Source: an uncultured Roseibium sp. (GTDB lineage Bacteria; Pseudomonadota; Alphaproteobacteria; Rhizobiales; Stappiaceae). Taken from it: DNA of 64,000 nt. Below the pieces are notes generated by a model that was not told the origin of the DNA, ran no database searches, and saw only the letters and a list, made by a program, of their open reading frames with translations. Below are positions 36,943 through 44,977 of the stretch, piece by piece. A program made the translations under genes and the position numbers. The stretch lies in the NCBI RefSeq assembly GCF_963675985.1, contig NZ_OY780958.1, forward strand, positions 992,001 through 1,056,000. Reading direction: 5' to 3'. Within the stretch, counting starts at the first letter, position 1, and each line of letters begins with the position of its first letter.

Positions 36943-37097
36943 CATCAATTCAGTCAATTCCACTATCAGGAAATCAAGACGTCTGAATGACACAAGATTG
37001 AAAAAAATAGCGGAATTTGGTTATAAAATGTAGATCTACACTCAAGCCGGCGCTTTAATCGTGTTATTCGAAATAGACTGAATTCGATTGAATTCCA
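36943..37097. promoter_or_regulatory. Divergent control region of the phosphodiesterase and ABC operon
   Basis: AT-rich region between divergent genes with repeated words: ATTCATCAATTCAGTCAATTC around 36942-36960, including ATTCAGTCAATTCCA (36948-36962), and GAATTCGATTGAATTCCA (37080-37097), two GAATTC palindromes on a 10-base pitch. The words resemble the site before the LysR gene at 35124. Likely operators for LysR and/or the DeoR protein at 41395. Confidence 0.5.
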
Positions 37098-37118
37098 CAT
37101 GAAACTGGAGAAATCGAC

Positions 37119-38423
37119 ATGAAAACCACAAAATTCAACATTTCGCGCCGGACCCTGTTGGGGGCTGGCCTCGCCGTACCGTTCGTCAGCGTGCTGCCGG
37201 GCGTCATCAGTGCCGCTCGCGCCGCGGGTCCGGTCAAGCTGGAGTTCATGTATCCGGTCGGTGTATCCGGTGACATCAACAAGATCATTTCCGGCATGAT
37301 CGCCGACTTCAACGCCCAGCACGAGGGCATCGAGGTCGAGGCCATCTACGCCGGCAGCTACGACAACACCGAACAGAAGGTCATCACCTCCATCGGCGTC
37401 GGCACTCCGCCGGCCCTGTGGCTGCCGATCAACTCCGCCTTGCAGACGTTCCTCGGTATGGATGCCCTGGAAGACGTGACCGAGTTGGCCAAGTCCGACG
37501 ATATATATGACGATTTCCTGCCGGGCTTTCTAAGCACCTGTATTTCGGACGACCGTCTCTACGGTTTGCCCTACCAGCCGTCGACGCCGGTTCTCTACTA
37601 CAACAAGGACGCCTTCGCTCAGGCCGGCGTTACAACGGCCCCGGAAACCTGGGACGATCTGCTTGAGGTCGCCACGGCCTTGACCGTTCGCGAGAACGAC
37701 GAGCTGAAGCGCTGGGGTCTTACCATCGGTGGCGGCTGGCACGACTGGATGTTCGAGGGCTATTGCCGTCAGAACGGCCTGGTGCCGTGGGAAAAGGATC
37801 AGGTTCTGTTCGATCGCCCCGAAGCCGTCGAGGCCCTGCAGTTCTGGTTCAAGATGGCCCAGGAAGGCGTCATGCCACGGGCTTCTACCTGGCAGGGATC
37901 AGCCAACGATTTCATGGCTGGCACCACGGCAATGCTGTACCACTCCACGGGCTCCCTGACCAACCTGCGCACTTCTTCTCCGTTCGAAGTCGGCGTTGCG
38001 TTCATGCCGAAGAAAAAGACCTACGGCGCGGCCCAGGGCGGTGGACCTCTGATGATTGCCAAGAAGCAGTCGGATGCCAAGAAGGAAGCCGCCTGGACTT
38101 TCGCCCGCTGGATGACCAACACGGAAAACCAGGCCAAGTGGAGCCGGGCGACCGGTTACCTTGCCGTTCGCAAGTCCTCCTGGGAATCTCCGGAGATGCA
38201 GAGCTACATCGAAGACGTTCCGCAGGCCAAGATCGCGCTCGACCAGTCCGACTTCTCCGGCGCGTTCCTCCAGGTTCCGGCCTATCACCGCGTGCGCGAG
38301 TTCCTCAAGAGCGCGCTCGACCGCACCCTGGCGGGCGAAGTCGAGGCCGGCGCCGCCCTTGCCGAGGCGAATGCCAACGCCAACCGCGAAATCAAGCGCG
38401 TCATGCGCCGCCAGAAAGGCTGA
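37119..38423 (+). CDS. ABC transporter substrate-binding protein, UgpB/MalE-type (SBP_bac_1), Tat signal
   Basis: 434 residues, CTGGAGAAATCGAC before the ATG. Twin-arginine signal ISRRTLLGAGLAV and a cleavage site near ARA (about 36). The mature part (VKLEFMYPVG, GMIADFNAQHEGIEVEAIYA, then YQPSTPVLYYNKDAFAQAGV and PETWDDLLE) matches UgpB-like binding proteins for glycerol-3-phosphate and its diesters or for sugars. The divergent phosphodiesterase makes a phosphodiester ligand attractive. A terminator-like hairpin follows, so it should be made in excess of the membrane parts. Confidence 0.9.
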   Translation: MKTTKFNISRRTLLGAGLAVPFVSVLPGVISAARAAGPVKLEFMYPVGVSGDINKIISGMIADFNAQHEGIEVEAIYAGSYDNTEQKVITSIGVGTPPALWLPINSALQTFLGMDALEDVTELAKSDDIYDDFLPGFLSTCISDDRLYGLPYQPSTPVLYYNKDAFAQAGVTTAPETWDDLLEVATALTVRENDELKRWGLTIGGGWHDWMFEGYCRQNGLVPWEKDQVLFDRPEAVEALQFWFKMAQEGVMPRASTWQGSANDFMAGTTAMLYHSTGSLTNLRTSSPFEVGVAFMPKKKTYGAAQGGGPLMIAKKQSDAKKEAAWTFARWMTNTENQAKWSRATGYLAVRKSSWESPEMQSYIEDVPQAKIALDQSDFSGAFLQVPAYHRVREFLKSALDRTLAGEVEAGAALAEANANANREIKRVMRRQKG

Positions 38424-38431
38424 CAATGAGC

Positions 38432-38464
38432 GACGCGGGTCCAATCGGGCCCGCGTCTCTTTTT
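38432..38464 (+). terminator. Intrinsic terminator/attenuator between the binding protein and permease genes
   Basis: Stem GACGCGGG (38432-38439) with CCCGCGTC (38450-38457), 10-base loop, followed at once by TCTCTTTTT. It is a textbook intrinsic terminator, placed inside the operon 9 bases after the binding protein stop. Partial read-through would give a high binding-protein to permease ratio. Confidence 0.85.
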
Positions 38465-38502
38465 ACGTTCAAGACACGCCGCCACCTGAAGGTTGACCGA
38501 TC

Positions 38503-39405
38503 ATGTCCCAGCGCTTTGCCAAAGCGCGCAGAAACGAAGCGCTTCTCGCCTATGCGTTTCTCTTCCCCTCGCTCGTTTTCCTGTCCGTCTTCACCTATTG
38601 GCCAATCGTCCGGTCGGTTTGGTTCAGCCTGCACGACGTCGTCCTCGGCGACCCGGACATCTTCTGGCTGGGGGCTGAAAATTACCTTCGGATACTGGAC
38701 GACGCCCTGTTCTGGAAGGTGCTCGGCAACACGGCCTTTTACACGCTGACGACCATTCCCTTGTCGATCACGGTGGCATTGCTCCTCGCCGTCGCGGTCG
38801 ACAGCAAGCTGCGCGGTATGGCGATCTACCGCTCCGCCTTCTTTTATCCGGTGATGATCCCCTCGGTCGCTGCCGGCATGGTGTGGGTGTTTCTTTATGC
38901 GCCGGGGTACGGCCCGATCAACGAGGCGCTGACGTTCTTCGGCCTGCCGCGGCTCGATTGGCTCTACAGCAGTAGCCTGGCCCTGCCGGCCATCGTCATC
39001 ATGAGCGCCTGGAAATATTCCGGCTATTTCATGCTGATCCTGCTCGCGGCGCTCAAACTGGTGCCCTCCGACCTTTACGAGGCTGCGCGATTGGACGGGG
39101 TCAGCGCGCCACAGCGCCTGCTGCACATTACCATTCCGCTGATTTCTCCGACGCTTTATTTCGTCATCGTGATCGGGATCCTGCACAGCTACCAGATCTT
39201 CGATTACGTCTATGTCATGACCCAGGGCGGTCCGGCGGACGCGACCAACGTGCTGACCTATTACATCTATCAGAACGGCTTCCAGTATCAGGACATCGGC
39301 TACGCTTCGACCATCGCCAACACGCTGCTCGTCTTCATGCTCGGCCTGATCGGCCTTGTCGCTCTGACGCTCGGACGCCGTGTCCACTACCTGGGAGAAC
39401 GGTGA
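38503..39405 (+). CDS. ABC transporter permease, UgpA/MalF type
   Basis: 300 residues and six membrane helices. The EAA loop LVPSDLYEAARLDGVSAPQR and the YVYVMTQGGPADATNVLTYY segment are signatures of the MalF/UgpA permeases. Its stop overlaps the next permease start (TGATG). Together the two permeases form the channel. Confidence 0.92.
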   Translation: MSQRFAKARRNEALLAYAFLFPSLVFLSVFTYWPIVRSVWFSLHDVVLGDPDIFWLGAENYLRILDDALFWKVLGNTAFYTLTTIPLSITVALLLAVAVDSKLRGMAIYRSAFFYPVMIPSVAAGMVWVFLYAPGYGPINEALTFFGLPRLDWLYSSSLALPAIVIMSAWKYSGYFMLILLAALKLVPSDLYEAARLDGVSAPQRLLHITIPLISPTLYFVIVIGILHSYQIFDYVYVMTQGGPADATNVLTYYIYQNGFQYQDIGYASTIANTLLVFMLGLIGLVALTLGRRVHYLGER

Positions 39406-40283
39406 TGGCCGAACCTATCGTCCCCTCAGCGGAAACGGTATCCGCGCCTTCTCGGAAGCGGCGGCGTTCTTTAAGCAGTCGGAACTGGCTGCATCTGGTC
39501 CTTGCTCCAGTCGCGCTCCTGTGGGTCAGCCCGCTGATCTGGATTGTGTTGACGTCTTTGAAGACCAAGGTGGAAGTCTTCGATCCCGATGCCGGGTTCC
39601 TGCCGGCCACACTGAATTTCGCCAACTATCCGGCGACGCTCGCGGTGGCGCCTTTCGGTACCTATCTGATCAACTCGATCCTGGTGACCGGTTCGATCCT
39701 GATCGGGCAGTTGATCACGATCACCTTCGCGGCCTATGCCTTCGCGCGGCTGGAATTTCCCTTCAAGAAAGCGCTCTTCACCCTGTTCCTGCTGCAGGTC
39801 ATGTTCCCGATTTACGCGATTTTCCTGACCAACTTCGTGACCCTGCACGAGCTCGGGCTGATCAACACCCTGTCGGCGATGATCGTGCCCTTCATTGCTT
39901 CCGGCTACGGCACCTTCATGTTGCGCCAGTCGTTCCGTCAGGTGCCTTCGGAACTGTCGGATGCGGCCCGGCTGGACGGCTGCGGTCACATCGGCATCCT
40001 GTGGCACGTCTATCTCCCGTTGGTGCAGCCGACGCTGGTCGCCTTTGCCATCATCTCCATCGTGACCCATTGGAACGACTACATGTGGCCTTTGCTGGTG
40101 ACGAATTCCGATGAGGTCCGCACCTTGCCTATCGGTCTCGGCCTTTTGGCGAAATCGGACAGCGGTGCGGACTGGACCCGGCTCATGGCGGGAACCACCA
40201 TCGTCGTCTCGCCCTTGTTGCTGGTGTTCGTGATTTTCCAGCGCCGCTTCATCGACAGTTTCATGCATACGGGCGTCAAGTGA
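39405..40283 (+). CDS. ABC transporter permease, UgpE/MalG type
   Basis: 292 residues from the ATG at 39405 within TGATG; a GTG one codon earlier is possible. The N-terminal APVALLWVSPLIWIVLTSLK opening and the EAA loop RQVPSELSDAARLDGCGHIG are typical of MalG/UgpE permeases. Six membrane helices. The ATPase gene starts 22 bases later. Confidence 0.92.
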   Translation: MAEPIVPSAETVSAPSRKRRRSLSSRNWLHLVLAPVALLWVSPLIWIVLTSLKTKVEVFDPDAGFLPATLNFANYPATLAVAPFGTYLINSILVTGSILIGQLITITFAAYAFARLEFPFKKALFTLFLLQVMFPIYAIFLTNFVTLHELGLINTLSAMIVPFIASGYGTFMLRQSFRQVPSELSDAARLDGCGHIGILWHVYLPLVQPTLVAFAIISIVTHWNDYMWPLLVTNSDEVRTLPIGLGLLAKSDSGADWTRLMAGTTIVVSPLLLVFVIFQRRFIDSFMHTGVK

Positions 40284-40305
40284 CGCCAAACCCGGGATCC
40301 CAGTT

Positions 40306-41379
40306 ATGGCAACCGTCCGTTTGAAAGACATCAGCAAATTCTATGGCAAGAGCCAGACCGTCTCCGATATCGATCTGACGGTGGAAGACAAGGAATTCAT
40401 GGTCCTTGTCGGCCCGTCCGGGTGCGGCAAGTCAACCACGCTTCGAATGATCGCGGGCCTCGAGGACATCACCTCCGGCCAACTTCTGATCGACGGCGTC
40501 GACGTGACCGATGCGCCGCCTCAGAAGCGCGACGTCGCAATGGTGTTCCAATCCTATGCGCTCTATCCGCATATGACGGCCTATCGCAACATGGCATTCG
40601 GGCTCCTGAAAACCAGCAAACTCTCCAGGGCGGAGATCGACGCTCGCGTCCGCGAGGCCGCCGAAATCCTGAACATCACCGAGTTGCTCGACCGGCGGCC
40701 GAAGGAACTGTCGGGAGGCGAACGTCAGCGTGTCGCCATCGGTCGCGCCCTGGTGCGCCAGCCGAAGGTTTTCCTCTTCGACGAGCCCTTGTCCAACCTG
40801 GACGCGAAGCTCCGCAATCATATGCGCACCGAGCTGAAGCGCCTGCACCGGGAATTGGGTCTGACGGTGATTTATGTCACCCATGACCAGATCGAGGCGA
40901 TGACCCTGGGAACGCGGGTGGCCATAATGTCCAAGGGCCACCTGCAGCAAGTCGGCGCGCCGATGGATATCTATCTGCGGCCGGCCAACACCTTTGTCGG
41001 AGGCTTTATCGGTTCCCCGGAAATGGCCATGCTCGCCTGCAGGACGGCGACGGGCGGTGCCGTCGGCCACGATGCGTTCCACGATGCGCTTTCGCTCGGC
41101 GCGGCCAATCTGCCCGAGGAGGTTCTGTTCGGCATTCGCCCCGAGGAGGTGACCTTCTGCGAACGAGGCGGCATGGCGCGCGGCACGGTCGAACAGGCCG
41201 AACTGATCGGCGCCGAGGCATTGGTGGCGGTGAGGTTGGGCGGCGACCGGATGGTGGTGCGCTGCCAGGTATCGGACGCGCCCGCTCCGGGCACTGACGT
41301 CAGCCTGAATTTCGATTTGTCCCGTGCCCGTCTCTTCCATGCGGGCACGGGACAGGCTATCGATCTGGCGAAGTCATAG
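40306..41379 (+). CDS. ABC transporter ATPase, UgpC/MalK type
   Basis: 357 residues. Walker A GPSGCGKST, Q-loop MVFQSYALYPHMT, signature LSGGERQRVAIGRAL, Walker B VFLFDEPLSNLD, H-loop VTHDQIEAMTL. The C-terminal about 120 residues form the MalK-type regulatory OB/TOBE domain (FGIRPEEVTF). It energises the importer as a homodimer. A DeoR regulator gene follows 15 bases later. Confidence 0.93.
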   Translation: MATVRLKDISKFYGKSQTVSDIDLTVEDKEFMVLVGPSGCGKSTTLRMIAGLEDITSGQLLIDGVDVTDAPPQKRDVAMVFQSYALYPHMTAYRNMAFGLLKTSKLSRAEIDARVREAAEILNITELLDRRPKELSGGERQRVAIGRALVRQPKVFLFDEPLSNLDAKLRNHMRTELKRLHRELGLTVIYVTHDQIEAMTLGTRVAIMSKGHLQQVGAPMDIYLRPANTFVGGFIGSPEMAMLACRTATGGAVGHDAFHDALSLGAANLPEEVLFGIRPEEVTFCERGGMARGTVEQAELIGAEALVAVRLGGDRMVVRCQVSDAPAPGTDVSLNFDLSRARLFHAGTGQAIDLAKS

Positions 41380-41394
41380 CTCGGGGAGGAGGCA

Positions 41395-42177
41395 ATGGCT
41401 CTGAGTTTGCGCCAGCAGCAAATACTCGCGCATCTGGAAGTTCACGGAAAAGCGGCGATCTCCGAACTCGCGGATCATCTCGGCGTTTCCGACGAAACCG
41501 TCCGACGGGATCTGAAGGGCCTGTCCGCGGATGGGGTCGTCGAAAAGTTCCATGGGGGCGTCCGTCTCTCGACACCGCGCACCGAGCCGCCTTTCGAACG
41601 GCGGCTCCGGGACGCGGTGGAGGCCAAGACCGCGATCGCCCGGCGCGCGGCTGCCTATATCCGGGAGGGCGCTACCGTTATGCTGGACAACAGTTCGACG
41701 GCCTGTTTCCTCGCCCGCGAACTGACCCATCGCGAACCCATGACAATCCTGACGATCTCGCTTGAAATCGCGCAGATTTTCGCCGTCGCGGGGAGCCGGC
41801 ACAGGGTCATTCTGCCCGGTGGCGAGATGCGCGCGGCGGACCGCACACTGTGCGGAACCGGAGCCATCGAATTCCTCAAGCAGTTCACACCGAGCTATTT
41901 CGTGATGTCCGTGGTTGCGGGGTCTCCGAAGGGATGTCTCGACTTCGATATGTTCGAGGCGGAATTCAAACGAGCAATGATTCCACGCGCCGACGAGACG
42001 ATCATGCTGATCGATTCCAGCAAGTTCGGCAAATCCGGCCTGGTTCATGTTTGCGATTGGTCCGAAATAGATGTCCTGGTGACGGATCATGCGCCTCGGG
42101 ATATCCAGGAACACGTCGAGCACGGTCATTTGCTCCTTGCTCAGCCGGTAGCCATTGAGGTTTTGACTTGCAAGTGA
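41395..42177 (+). CDS. DeoR/GlpR-family transcriptional regulator
   Basis: 260 residues. N-terminal helix-turn-helix AISELADHLGVSDETVRRDL with KGLSADGVVEKFHGGVRL, the DeoR signature. The C-terminal domain is the sugar-phosphate sensor with VMLDNSSTACFLAREL and MLIDSSKFGKSGLVHVCDWS. GlpR-type members respond to glycerol-3-phosphate or other phosphorylated sugars, which fits an operon that also encodes a phosphodiesterase and a phosphatase. Strong ribosome site (GGGGAGGAG). Its stop overlaps the phosphatase start. Confidence 0.92.
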   Translation: MALSLRQQQILAHLEVHGKAAISELADHLGVSDETVRRDLKGLSADGVVEKFHGGVRLSTPRTEPPFERRLRDAVEAKTAIARRAAAYIREGATVMLDNSSTACFLARELTHREPMTILTISLEIAQIFAVAGSRHRVILPGGEMRAADRTLCGTGAIEFLKQFTPSYFVMSVVAGSPKGCLDFDMFEAEFKRAMIPRADETIMLIDSSKFGKSGLVHVCDWSEIDVLVTDHAPRDIQEHVEHGHLLLAQPVAIEVLTCK

Positions 42178-42950
42178 TGGACGATTTCGAGGCGATCGCG
42201 CTGAACGCCCTGGAGGCAGCGCGACCGTTGGCCCGGTCCTATTTTCGGACGCCGCTGAAAGTCGAACGCAAGGCCGACTGCAGTCCCGTGACGTTGGCGG
42301 ACCGTGCCGTCGAGCGGGCCATGACGGCGGTACTGGAGAAAGCCTGCCCGAACCATGGGGTCCTGGGTGAGGAATACGGGACGTCCGGAGCGGACGGGCG
42401 CCATGTCTGGGTGATCGATCCCATCGACGGCACCAAGAGCTTCATCTCCGGGGTGCCGCTTTTCGGGACGCTGATCTCGTTGCTCGAAGACGGGGCGCCG
42501 ATCCTCGGCGGGATCGATATGCCTATGCTTGGCGAGACCTGGATCGGCCGTGTGGACCGTGACACACGGATGAATGGCGAGACCTGCCGGAGCGCACGGC
42601 AGACACGGTTGGAGGACGCGGTGCTTTTCGCAACATCGCCCGATCAGTTCACGGCGGAGGAATACCGTCTTTTCGACGGTTTGAGCCAGGTTTGCGCCGG
42701 CCGCCGCTTCGGCGGCGACTGCTATAGCTACGGTCTTATGGCTTCAGGACATATCGATCTGATCCTGGAGGCCGGGCTGCAACCCTATGATTATCTGCCC
42801 CTGGTCCCGATCGTGACGGGGGCAGGCGGGGTGATCACCGATTGGAATGGCGCGCCATTGACCTTGCGTTCGCAGGGCCGGGTTCTGGCTGCGGCTACAC
42901 CGGATCTGCATCGGGAAGCCGTGGAACGGCTCAGGAATTGCGCTGCCTGA
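42177..42950 (+). CDS. Inositol-monophosphatase-family phosphatase
   Basis: 257 residues from the ATG in TGATG at 42177; TTG and GTG codons just upstream are in frame but less likely. Metal-binding motifs GEEYG (Glu of motif 1), WVIDPIDGTKSFISGVPLFG (motif 2, D-P-x-D-G-T) and GGDCYSYGLMASGHIDLILE (C-terminal Asp region). It resembles IMPase and histidinol-phosphate phosphatase (HisN-type) alike. As last gene of the operon it may dephosphorylate the product left by the phosphodiesterase. A partly bulged hairpin overlaps its stop (42949-42974). Confidence 0.88.
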   Translation: MDDFEAIALNALEAARPLARSYFRTPLKVERKADCSPVTLADRAVERAMTAVLEKACPNHGVLGEEYGTSGADGRHVWVIDPIDGTKSFISGVPLFGTLISLLEDGAPILGGIDMPMLGETWIGRVDRDTRMNGETCRSARQTRLEDAVLFATSPDQFTAEEYRLFDGLSQVCAGRRFGGDCYSYGLMASGHIDLILEAGLQPYDYLPLVPIVTGAGGVITDWNGAPLTLRSQGRVLAAATPDLHREAVERLRNCAA

Positions 42951-43148
42951 GCGCACGAGATCGCGTGGGCGCTCTCGCTTGAGTTTTGCGTGTACGGGAT
43001 AATCCAGGGGCGAAAGCGGATGAAAATCCGCCGAAGCGCCTGGAACGGTTCTGTTGGACCTGCTCCAGATTCGCTTCCGCCTTTCAAATCCTGAAAATCT
43101 GCACAAACGCTCGCAAGCCCCTGCAAATAGGTCCGGCACAACGGCGTC

Positions 43149-44966
43149 ATGACCCGTTTGTGCCTTTCTTCTCTCGCGGCCGGCAAGCCGACCGCCTTTT
43201 CACCCGCCGCCGTGGGGCTCTTCCTGGCGTCGGGGGTGCTGGCCTATGAGCCGCTCCATTGGCTTGTGGGGACGTGGCTCGATCCGTCTTATCCGACGTC
43301 CGGTGCCGTCTATCTGATTGCCCTGTTCGGATTGCTCCTGTGGTCGCTGACCAGCCCGGTGGTGAGGTCAGAGGCAGGGGAGCGGCACCGGCGGGGGGCG
43401 GTCGGGTTGCTGGCGGTTTCCGCCTTGATACGGCTGGCCGGACAAGTGCTGGCGGTCAATGTGGTCGGCGGCCTGGCGCTGGGGCTCGATGTATTCGCCC
43501 TGGCGGTGCTGCTGCGCACGGGGGCAAGAGCCCGGCCGGTGTCGGCCCTTTGGCTGGCGGTGCTGTTCCTGTTCACCCTGCCGGTGGAGCGCATTTTACA
43601 GCGGATCGCCGGCTATCCGCTTCAGTCGTTGTCCGCGGATCTTTCCTGCGGGTTGCTCGGCATATTCTTCGACGACCTGTCCTGTTCTGGCGTGCGGCTG
43701 CAGCTTGCCGGACAGGACGTACTGGTGGACCTTCCGTGTTCGGGCACCGCCGGGCTGATGCTGTCGCTTGCCTTCGTCACGATCCTGCATGCGCTTTACC
43801 GGCCCCGGCTGATGACTGCCATGCTGTGGACTGCGGCTGCCCTTGCCTCCGCGATTACAGGTAATGCCCTGCGCATTTCCCTGCTGGCCGTGGGGCTCGG
43901 CTATCCGGACAGCATGTTCGGCCTGAATGTCATGGCGGAACCGGTGCACAGCCTGATCGGCTACCTGACCCTTGGCCTGTCGTTGGCACCGGTGTTCCTG
44001 TTCTACCGCCCAAATGCCGTGCCAGCTTCCAAGATGACGGGTGGGGCACCCGCGGGGGCTGTCCAAAGTGCAGACTTCACCTTCCCAGTTTCCGGTTGGA
44101 TGCGGGGGGCTGCAGCGCTGGGCTTCCTGGGGCTGGCGTTGGTTATCGTCAACCTGCCGCGTCAGGCGTTTGATGTCTCTTCCCCTGTGACCTCTCGTAC
44201 GCTTCCCGCCGTGATCGGTGGCGAAGCCGGGGTTGTGGAACCGCTGTTGCCGGTGGAGCAAACCTATCTGACCCAATTTGGCGGACACGCCGAAAAGCGC
44301 CGCTATGGTCCGCTGGCACTGACCCTGGTGCAGACCAGCTCGCCGCTGCGTCACCTGCATGCGCCGGACGATTGCCTGCGCGGGCTTGGCTACCGGATGG
44401 AGTTCCTGGGCACCCGGATGGCGCCGGTGCCGACCGCCCTTTACCGGGCGAGCTCCGCCGAAGGGCGCCAGTGGCGCGTCGCCGTCTCCTTCGTCTCCGA
44501 CCGGGGGCACATCACCAACAACATCGCCGAGGCGATCTGGCTGTGGCTGCAGGAACCGAAAACGGCCTGGACCAGCATTCAGCGCATAACCCCGTGGCAA
44601 ATGCCCGAAGACGAGCGGAAAGGCCTGGAAGCCTCCGTCGCCACCGCGCTCGACTTGCCGCGAGAGGTGTTGGTCGAGAAACGCTCTGCGAAGGCGGGGA
44701 GTGCAAGGGGCGTAGTCCCGCCCCTACCGTCATTCCAGACAAGTGAGGCGCAGCCGAGCGCTGATCTGGAATCCAGACATCAGCCGCGCCGAAGGTGCGT
44801 CGTTCTCTCCAATGAAAGCGGTGCTCGCTCACGCTCGCGCTGTCATCTGGATTCCAGATCTCGCGATGGCGCTTCGCGCCACACGGTCTGGAATGACGGG
44901 AGAAAGCAGCAGCGTTTCAGCTCCAAATCTCCCGACCTTCCCAAACCTGATTTTCCAAAGCCTTGA
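43149..44966 (+). CDS. Exosortase with fused EpsI-like domain (dedicated surface-protein processing enzyme)
   Basis: 605 residues. About eight membrane helices (residues 15-300) carry the exosortase catalytic trio: Cys197 in DLPCSGTAGL, Arg242 in NALRIS and His267 in EPVHSLIGYL. Residues about 315-520 resemble the periplasmic EpsI domain often fused to or next to exosortases (HAPDDCLRGLGYRMEFLG). Exosortases cleave PEP-CTERM proteins at the membrane. The only candidate substrate in view is the VIT/vWA protein encoded 11 bases downstream. The last about 80 residues are not conserved-looking: they are encoded by a palindromic interspersed repeat (44727-44899) and read as low-complexity Ser/Arg. 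Arrangement suggests the XrtT-type subclass, not verified. No clear ribosome site at 43149. Confidence 0.87.
   Translation: MTRLCLSSLAAGKPTAFSPAAVGLFLASGVLAYEPLHWLVGTWLDPSYPTSGAVYLIALFGLLLWSLTSPVVRSEAGERHRRGAVGLLAVSALIRLAGQVLAVNVVGGLALGLDVFALAVLLRTGARARPVSALWLAVLFLFTLPVERILQRIAGYPLQSLSADLSCGLLGIFFDDLSCSGVRLQLAGQDVLVDLPCSGTAGLMLSLAFVTILHALYRPRLMTAMLWTAAALASAITGNALRISLLAVGLGYPDSMFGLNVMAEPVHSLIGYLTLGLSLAPVFLFYRPNAVPASKMTGGAPAGAVQSADFTFPVSGWMRGAAALGFLGLALVIVNLPRQAFDVSSPVTSRTLPAVIGGEAGVVEPLLPVEQTYLTQFGGHAEKRRYGPLALTLVQTSSPLRHLHAPDDCLRGLGYRMEFLGTRMAPVPTALYRASSAEGRQWRVAVSFVSDRGHITNNIAEAIWLWLQEPKTAWTSIQRITPWQMPEDERKGLEASVATALDLPREVLVEKRSAKAGSARGVVPPLPSFQTSEAQPSADLESRHQPRRRCVVLSNESGARSRSRCHLDSRSRDGASRHTVWNDGRKQQRFSSKSPDLPKPDFPKP
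44727..44899. repeat. Palindromic interspersed element with 14-base terminal inverted repeats
   Basis: 173 bases bounded by CCGTCATTCCAGAC (44727-44740) and its exact reverse complement GTCTGGAATGACGG (44886-44899). Two inner palindromes, TCTGGAATCCAGA and ATCTGGATTCCAGAT, repeat the same core. It has no gene of its own and looks like a REP/MITE-type intergenic element. It lies in frame within the exosortase gene and supplies its C-terminal codons. Confidence 0.85.
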
Positions 44967-44977
44967 AAGGAAACAGC

